NCBI GenBank assembly: GCA_017979445.1 | Contig: CM030719.1 | Location: forward strand, 21,111,292 to 21,175,291 | Source of the DNA: Akebia trifoliata | Lineage: Eukaryota; Streptophyta; Magnoliopsida; Ranunculales; Lardizabalaceae | DNA length: 64,000 nucleotides | Direction: 5' to 3' | In this document: piece by piece, positions 57,601-64,000 of the stretch | How positions within the stretch are numbered: the first letter of the stretch is position 1 | How the letters are laid out: every line of letters starts with the position of its first letter | Notes under the pieces: model-generated | What the model was told of the DNA's origin: nothing | Database searches by the model: none | Seen by the model: the letters and a program-made list of their open reading frames with translations, nothing else | Position numbers and translations under genes: made by a program

Positions 57601-59517
57601 CCATGTCGACAATTTTTTTTATCCTCAGTTGACAATGTGTTTGAGCTCTGAGGTGTTACTGACTGACCCAGATTGTGTAGGCTTGGTCCTATCCTCTTAG
57701 CCTTTTAAGGATGTGAAGATGATTTGGAGACTTGGTTAAAATCTCCCCATCACCTTTTACAGATAAAAGGAGGCTTAATGTGGATGGGGAGATTGTAATT
57801 AAGAGTTGAGGTCAAGCGCTTAGAGGTACCATACATAGACCATGTTTTTCCTTTTTTCCTTTATTTGAACCATCCTCTAGCCGATTCCCTAATATGCTTC
57901 AGAAAATTTTCCAATATTTGTTGCACATTCTTTTGCTTTTCACCCAACAAATCTTCTTAGCAAATCACCCTCAAGTATGGAGTAGATAGGCATCATAGTA
58001 ACTACAAGGGAGTGCTGGAGGTTGACACGAATAAGAAGTGGTCTTGGTTCATTACTCTTGGAGTTTTGAGTGAGAAAGAATCTGTCTCCTTTCCTCATGA
58101 ACTCATCCAATGCACAGGGATGAAATATATGGATGAAGATTTTCTTTTACGGATTGGGATCAGCTTGCCAAAGATAGGAGGTAGGCTAAATGAATCCTGT
58201 TCCTCCATTCCACTCTGTCCAGCCAAGTCTTATGTTATTGAATTTGGGACGTCAATGGGTGCCCATTTAACTGGAACCAAAGCAAAACCGGAACCAATTA
58301 GAGGGTTTTGGTCTCTTTTTATTGGAGCTGATTAGAGTCAGGTCTCTTGGAACAAAACCTATTGCGAACCAAAACAATAGGAACCAAAAAACCCAAGAAC
58401 TGATCAGTTTAAAGAGAAACTTTTTGACAGTTCCGGTTCTAGTTCAATTGATTTGAGAATCATAACCGAAACCGAGGGTACCGGAAGACAAATTAATGGT
58501 TCTGGTTCTGTTTCCTATAAGAACTGGCCCATTTCTCCCCTAGTTCATATCTGCTTTCACTATGTCGATCCGCATTCTTTTTGGTTTTCTTCCTCGTTCT
58601 TTTAGGATCTTTAACTTGAATTTTTCTTCTAATTGATGCCTCTAAGATTTGCATTCTTAGGTTAAAATTCCGTACCATCTCGGAATGTCTGACTGATAAG
58701 TCTCTGTTTAGGAATGTCGACTATTATATTTAGAGAGATGCTATTGGCACCCTAACTTTTACTTGTTACACCCCAATCAAAATTAAAATAAACATAAAAA
58801 ATCAATGGTTGTGAAACTCTCTTCCCTCTTCTTTTTTTCGATTTCTATTTGTTAGATTTAGGATTTTATATGAACCTTATCCTAATTATAACCAACCGCT
58901 GAAATTGTTTGAATGTGTAATAATGTTTTGTAATGTTGAGGTAATAATGTGACCAAACCGCTGTAATGTTCGAATGGTGTGTTTTAATCTTTAATTAGGG
59001 TCTGATAAATAATTTAAGAAATTGGGGTGTAATGGGTAAAAAGTTGAAATGCTAATAACAGCTCTCTATATTTAAGTTGTTCTTCGCAGCTGCTGTTAGT
59101 TTTTTGGGACTTGAAATCCTGATTGCTCTTTCGCATATATTTACTGACAAAACCATCCTTATTTACTTTCAGGTTGCTATTCCAGTGGTTCCTACAATCA
59201 GGGTGTTAGTTACTTTTACAAAATTTGAAGAGTTGCAACCATTGGAAGAGTTCAGCACACCTCCTTCAAGCCCTCGAGGCCGAGAGAGCCCGGCAACGGT
59301 GCAATCTTCGAGTTCTTCATGGCTACAATGGATTAAAGCCCCTTATCACCGTCCGAGCTCTTCTACATCTTCTGGGCCCACCAGTCAGGTTGAAGATATT
59401 CAAGACCCATTTGCAATACCAACAGATTATACTTGGATTACAGCCGAAGCAAAGAAAAAGAAAATGCAGGAAAAGAAGAGGAGCAAATCAAAGAAGGTAA
59501 AATCTCAAAATCAATGA
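54669..59517 (+). CDS. Ankyrin-repeat protein with GPCR-chaperone domain (ANKRD13C-like)
   Basis: Exon 1 is 54669-56270 and exon 2 is 59173-59517, joined across a 2902-bp GTGTGT..TTTCAG intron in phase 0, encoding 648 residues, the usual size for the plant family. Residues 12-35 (SPVHMAVVTKDYAGLRQIL) and 71-110 (ETPLHLAVKLGD ... NEQGWSALQEAI) are ankyrin repeats. Residues from about 150 to 560 form the GPCR-chaperone (DUF3424) region of ANKRD13 proteins (DFYMEITFHFESSVIPFISR, KIWKRGSNLRADMTLAGFD, DYDDWL-like EYDDWLTEDEKRQLE). A basic Lys/Ser-rich tail (KKKKMQEKKRSKSKK) ends the protein; no membrane segment or signal peptide is seen. Mammalian ANKRD13C is described as an ER-associated chaperone of receptors; the plant role is unknown to me. 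Family assignment is firm, function inferred. Confidence 0.93.
58732..59068. mobile_element. Family B element in the ankyrin-gene intron
   Basis: Left end GAGAGATGCTATTGGCACCC and right end (inverted) GAGAGCTGTTATTAGCATTT, with AACTTTTAC following the left end. TATATTTA flanks both ends, compatible with an 8-9 bp target duplication. It ends about 100 bp before the exon 2 acceptor. Confidence 0.72.
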
Positions 59518-60741
59518 AGATTGTCATGTGGAGTCCATTTGTAAAGAGGATTTAGCCTACTAAGCTCTTGGCTGCTTCTCTTGACATTGAAGCTATGATA
59601 TCGTGTAGGAAAACAGTTGGGGACTGCTCTCGGCATAGAAGCAAGCAAATTGAACTGTTGTAATTCTTGAACAATGTTTGTAACTAACATGATCACATGT
59701 TTGGTTTCTTTGGTACATTTTAGAGTATTTTCTACACCAATTGTAGTACTTCCATTGATGTTTGTCATATTTTGTTGGAGCATTCTTGGGGTGCATCATG
59801 AATCAGCAACAGAAATCTTGTTCAAGATTCAACTTTGTCTAGAGCTTTATCGCCTAGACTGATCCAATGCAATTTTTTTTTCCCTTCTCATTGTCTCAAA
59901 GAACAGCATCGATCAACTCATTGTGCTCGTTGGTAAGTATAACCTGATAAACGAAGTAAATTATGACAAGGTTTCATTTCCAAATTGATTAATGCCCTTG
60001 GAGAAAATATGGCTTGACCAATCCAAATTCCGAACAGGTTGACTCGTCTCAATTTTCAAAAAATCAATCAATTTGAACAAGTTTTTAGTCTAGTCAAGGA
60101 GGTTCCCAATTCACATTGGCAAACTTGGTTTGGCGTCCTCAAACTCAACTTAAATTCGACCAAGTTTTAAAACCATGGTCGAGAAAGTTACATGTTCGGA
60201 AGTTAATTTTCTTCAACTTGACAATTGACGTTGTTTCGTGCATTTACATGTTTGGAACTATATGTATATTTCCGTCAATTTTAGCTGAAAAGATCTGATA
60301 CTCCAGCCTCCGAGCAGAGAAGTCTTCAAAACTAGAACAACACGACATGGTAGCACCAATGCGTAAAATTTGGTCAATTTGCCCGAGGCCTCAGACCCAA
60401 GTTTGGCTCATTGATCAGAGTCATTAGCCCAACGCTTCAACCTAAGATTTTGGTTGGATATGGGTTAGGTTCATGGTACCATCAATCCATATTTTTGGGT
60501 CCTACTTTTTAAGAGTTGCTATTGTCAACCCAACTTTTACTTATTACACTCAAATTTCATAAATTATTTGTCACACCCCAATTCAAGATTTAATCACACC
60601 ATTCAAACATTAAAAAGGTTTGGCTCAAATTATCATCTCAACATTACAAAACATTACAACACCCATTCAAACGATTTCAATAGTTGCTTACTATTATGAT
60701 TAGGCTCATATAAAATCTTGAAACAAAAGAAATAAAAATTT
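59518..60741 (+). other. 3'UTR of the ankyrin gene, then intergenic
   Basis: The first 300-350 bp probably hold the 3'UTR, but I found no convincing poly(A) signal. Beyond it are no coding signatures. About 60514-60720 carries a family B left end (AGTTGCTATTGTCAACCCAACTTTTACTTATT region) without a matching right end of its own. Confidence 0.5.
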
Positions 60742-61179
60742 GAGAGAGAACTTTTATTGGCACTCCAACTTTTACTTATTCTCAACCAATTGCTTATTTT
60801 CTTTATTGGGTGAATCTCCATTTTGTGCGATGAATATGACGAAATTCCGAGTTCCGTTCACTATTCATTTTAATTCTCAAAACATGCTTTTCCAGAGCAT
60901 TCATCACTTTTATAATCTATGAATTTGTGTATTCGTCACTTTTAATATCAACAACTTCGTAAATGAAATACTACAATTTTTTCATATGAGCGATCTCGTA
61001 GGTAATTTATCAACGAATTTGTTGATTATAAAAATGACTAATTCATTGGGAAAACATGTTTTGAGAATTAAAATGAACAGTGTATCGAAACCGAAAATTT
61101 CACATGTTCTGGGAAAAATCCCTTCTTTATTTTAATTGTGGAGTAATAAGTAAAAGTTGGGGTGCCAATAACAGCTCTC
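60742..61179. mobile_element. Family B element, 438 bp
   Basis: GAGAGAGAACTTTTATTGGC at the left and, inverted, GAGAGCTGTTATTGGCACCC at the right, both followed by CAACTTTTACTTATT. The interior has an inner inverted block (AAAATGAACAG/CTGTTCATTTT-type pairing around 60850 and 61075). No coding capacity. Confidence 0.75.
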
Positions 61180-63148
61180 GATTTTTTCTGTGTACCAAAG
61201 CACCATTTTTTTTTTTGTTTCATTCACATGGGATTCCTTCCCTTCTGTCCCTAATTTCCCAGATGAAAGGAGAAATTAAATTCAGAAAAAAAAGCCCAAT
61301 TTGTTTTGTTAGCCCGACAGCAACGAATTATTGTAAAATCCGCTTCTTTTCCCCCTCAATTTCTTTGTTTATTAATTAGTTAATTTTGCTGTTATTCATC
61401 TGTATTTGAATTTGATTTTACCTGATGGATTCGTTATTTTGAATTTAATCTGCATCATCTCATCTAATTGGAACATTTCTGGTGCTATTTTTTGTGGATT
61501 GAATGGATCGATATTAATTTGGTCAGGATTAGTGTTAGGATTCTTAGTTTTGGTTGGAAGGAATAGGTATCGTGTTAGGGTTCAAAAATTCAATTGGGTT
61601 AAGAATATTTAGCATACCTATTGTCTGATTCAATCTTATAGAGGAAATATATCATTTTGTTTCAATTTATGCTGCAAAGGGTATTGAAATTGGGTTTTAG
61701 GAATTTCAATTTGGTCAGGATTAGGCTTTGGATTCTTAGTTTTGGTAGAATGGAATTGGTATCATGTTATGGTTTAGGCTAGGGTTCAAAATTTTGATTG
61801 GGTTCAGAAATTTAGCACATCGATTCTCAATATGTAATTTTTTAATTTTTTTTTTTTAATTTATGCTGCAAAGGGTATTGGAATTGGGTTTTAGGAGTTG
61901 CTAGTATCTGGTCGTTGATTCTATTTATTTTTCTGATCAAAATCTGTATATTTGTCTTTGTTTTGTTGATTCATGTAGATTTCTCTTAAGAGAATTATCC
62001 TTGTTTTCCCATCATTATGGATGTGCATTGGATGATGAATGTTTGTCTAGTTTTGAATATTTTGGTTTGGGTCCTAATTTTGATTTCATGATCAAACAAA
62101 TAATTCTTTGTTTTCCAACCTGAAATGGAGCCACAGTTGATATCGTCATGCCCATCTTATTATAAGAGTTTTGACTTAATAGTTATATTTGATATCTTGG
62201 GCGTGTGTTTCTCGGTTTTTTATTAAGAATTTAGTATTGGATTGTGCTGGTGTAGAAGTGCTTCTATACTTTTTTGTTTGTTGGGATAATATGTTCTTCA
62301 ACTTCACCTTTGTTCCCTGATACAAGTGCAGGTTTTTAGGACTCATTCATGACTTTGTGGTATAAGACATAGTCGTTAATGCTCTAGCTCAAGCCTTCAT
62401 TATTCTTCAAAATTTTGTAGACAGTGGAATATTTGTTACATTCATTGAAGCATTATTTGAGGCTTGGATTTTATAAGGATTTTCATCATCAGAACAACTC
62501 AAGGTTGTCATCTTTCACATATTTTATCTGATTAGTGGCATAAAAATTCAGAAGATACAAGGGGTATAGTTCAGAGTTTCCTCTTTGTGGTGAGTAGCCA
62601 TGTTGTTTTTGTTAGTATGCTACCTTGATGTACTTGTGTATCTTATGGATTGTTCACATTTATTTCTTATCTTCTACCTAATTTTTTATTATCGCCTGCA
62701 AGAAAATATTTACATATGTAAATATGTAACAGCTATACGTACGGTATCTAATATTGATGGACGATGAGAGTGATTTATGTTTGAATCACTATGGACATCG
62801 TCATATCGATTTTTTACCCAATCTCTAGCATAATGATATTAGAACACAGGATAGTGGCATTAAGGAATATTAACATTAGTCTATGAAACAGCTATACTCA
62901 AACCATATTTTGCTAAATAATCTTCTACCCATTTTGTATCATTATGGACTAGATTTACAAAAGAGTAGCATGGACATGTTAGTAAAAATCTTTGCGGAAC
63001 CATTTTGCCATTGACCAGGAATAAGTTGATTTTTGAGTTATTAATTGGAATTTGGAAGTGGCACAGTCCTGCTTGTCTTCGGCACTTGGAGACCCACTTG
63101 AGTACTCCGAGTGGGACTATCATCCACATGAAGAATAACATTCTTATT
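61180..63148. other. About 2 kb without a recognised gene; leader-like, T-rich
   Basis: Base composition (T-rich, GATTT/TTGATT-rich) resembles 5'UTR introns of plant genes, but no downstream coding exons follow. A 193-bp tandem duplication lies at 61515-61900. On the minus strand near 63120-63030 a short open stretch reads DDSPTRSTQVGLQVPKTSR before a stop; it looks coding in composition but I do not recognise it. Confidence 0.4.
61515..61900. repeat. Tandem duplication, unit about 193 bp
   Basis: AATTTGGTCAGGATTAG starts near 61515 and again near 61708. Both units continue through GGATTCTTAGTTTTGGT, GGGTTCAAAA and TTTATGCTGCAAAGGGTATT in the same order, with moderate divergence. Confidence 0.8.
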
Positions 63149-64000
63149 AATGTTGTTAAATAGCTTATGCGAGTGTGTGCGACTAGCACATGTTGTTTGC
63201 ATATGCAGCAATTTTTTTTTTTTGAAAAAATGCAGAAAATACTTAAAAAATGCTAAAAAATCCACAAAAATACATCATAATTAAGCAATGCATAAATATC
63301 ATACTTTCATTCATAAATCATAGTTCAGTCATACACCAAAACACACTTGTAAAAGACTAAAAATAATTAACTATAAAAAAAACAATCAGTCAAATAGCTA
63401 AATAGTCATACAAATACATGAAATACTCATAGAAATGTCTAAGTAACTAACTCTAATAGTTAGTTTGATACTTTACACAAGCATCCTAATTCATTGTGAA
63501 ACATCTCCACTAGGATCGTCGTTGTTGCTTCCTTTCCTGTCGTCATCACCCTCCTCCACATACACTTCATCCTCCTCAGTATCTTCGTCTTCAGATCTCA
63601 CCAATTCTTCATCTCCTTGACGTTGTACTGCTTCGTCTTCACCATCATTTTCTTGTATTTCATCTTTGTCTTCTAGTTGCCTTGAGTGTCGACCAGTGCC
63701 ACTTCTTCTTTGGCTTGAGCTTTCTCCAGGTGCTGATGTCAGTGAGAAATCTGCTTTCTCCTCCACAGGCTCGTCCCGTGCATCAGTGATTCATGAATGA
63801 TCTATGCCAAGATCATCAATAGAGATGGGATCATAGAAGCCAAGATTCTATTTTCTCATCTTGAATCATTTGTGAAATTTTTGGTTGTATTGTATGAACA
63901 CCAAGTCATTCAACTTCTTTTGTTCTAGTCTGTTTTTCTTTTTAGTTTGTATTTGTTCAATAGACAACAAATTTTTTTTTTAATCGATATATACACAACA
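63149..64000 (-). mobile_element. 3' end of a hAT transposon, running off the window
   Basis: The sequence from about 63149 (AATGTTGTTAAATAGC, similar to hAT termini of the TAGTGTTGTCAAA type) through 63480 looks like an element's 3' noncoding end. It is followed on the minus strand by a transposase C-terminus (63491-64000). The other end lies beyond the window, so the target duplication cannot be tested. Confidence 0.6.
63491..64000 (-). pseudogene. hAT transposase C-terminus (partial)
   Basis: Read on the minus strand from the window edge: KKNRLEQKKLNDLVFIQYN, matching the conserved end of plant hAT transposases of the DUF659/dimerisation type, then FYDPISIDDLGID. A highly acidic Ser/Glu/Asp-rich tail follows (EEKADFSLTSAPGESSSQRR ... 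EEDEVYVEEGDDDRKG), ending with a stop at 63491. At least three in-frame stops lie between 63900 and 63790, one of them where HSW would be expected. The N-terminal part is outside the window. It probably no longer makes an active transposase. Confidence 0.72.

Noticed and set aside
58012..58335. Open frame of 107 codons in the ankyrin-gene intron
   Set aside because: No family signature, lies wholly inside an intron and overlaps worn MITE sequence.
61180..62640. Gene with 5'UTR introns on the plus strand
   Set aside because: Composition resembles plant leader introns, but no coding exon with family similarity follows in the window.

Overview
The window is nuclear DNA of a flowering plant, most likely a eudicot. 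It is AT-rich, has intron-rich genes, and is packed with nested plant transposons of the PIF/Harbinger, hAT, MULE-like, Copia, Gypsy, LINE and SINE types. I cannot name the species from the sequence.

Only two host genes are well supported. On the minus strand (16549 to 7244) is a complete 14-exon gene for chloroplast dihydroxy-acid dehydratase (DHAD). All splice junctions can be placed at GT..AG and the frame stays open for 619 residues. On the plus strand (54669 to 59517) is a two-exon gene for a 648-residue ankyrin-repeat protein of the ANKRD13/GPCR-chaperone type, with at least one 5'UTR intron. The two genes lie about 38 kb apart and nothing suggests a shared role.

Layout: 205-7062 is a nearly intact PIF/Harbinger transposon (TIRs, TCA target duplication, MYB/SANT-like ORF1 and DDE transposase, each with one nonsense codon), ending 182 bp from the DHAD stop codon. 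7244-16549 is DHAD, whose introns carry MITEs, a G30 and a C27 tract, and a tandem array of copies of its own exon 1/intron 1 junction. 16715-23213 is a mosaic of a dispersed repeat (family C), a decayed Harbinger element, and a 2.1-kb hAT element that itself holds three MITEs. 24.2-28.3 kb holds a MITE and two SINEs. 28.3-35.9 kb is a decayed Copia element interrupted by an internally deleted Gypsy element. 38.1-46.5 kb is a 5'-truncated LINE split by a 6.8-kb non-autonomous LTR element (LARD). 46.8-53.9 kb carries SINEs, MITEs and foldbacks. 54.2-59.9 kb is the ankyrin gene. 63.1-64.0 kb is the 3' end of a hAT transposon running out of the window.

I found no CRISPR array, rRNA, convincing tRNA gene or new multi-gene system. 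The most unusual structures are the duplicated splice-junction array in DHAD intron 1, the twin-hairpin MITE family (family A, six copies) and the LARD-in-LINE nesting.
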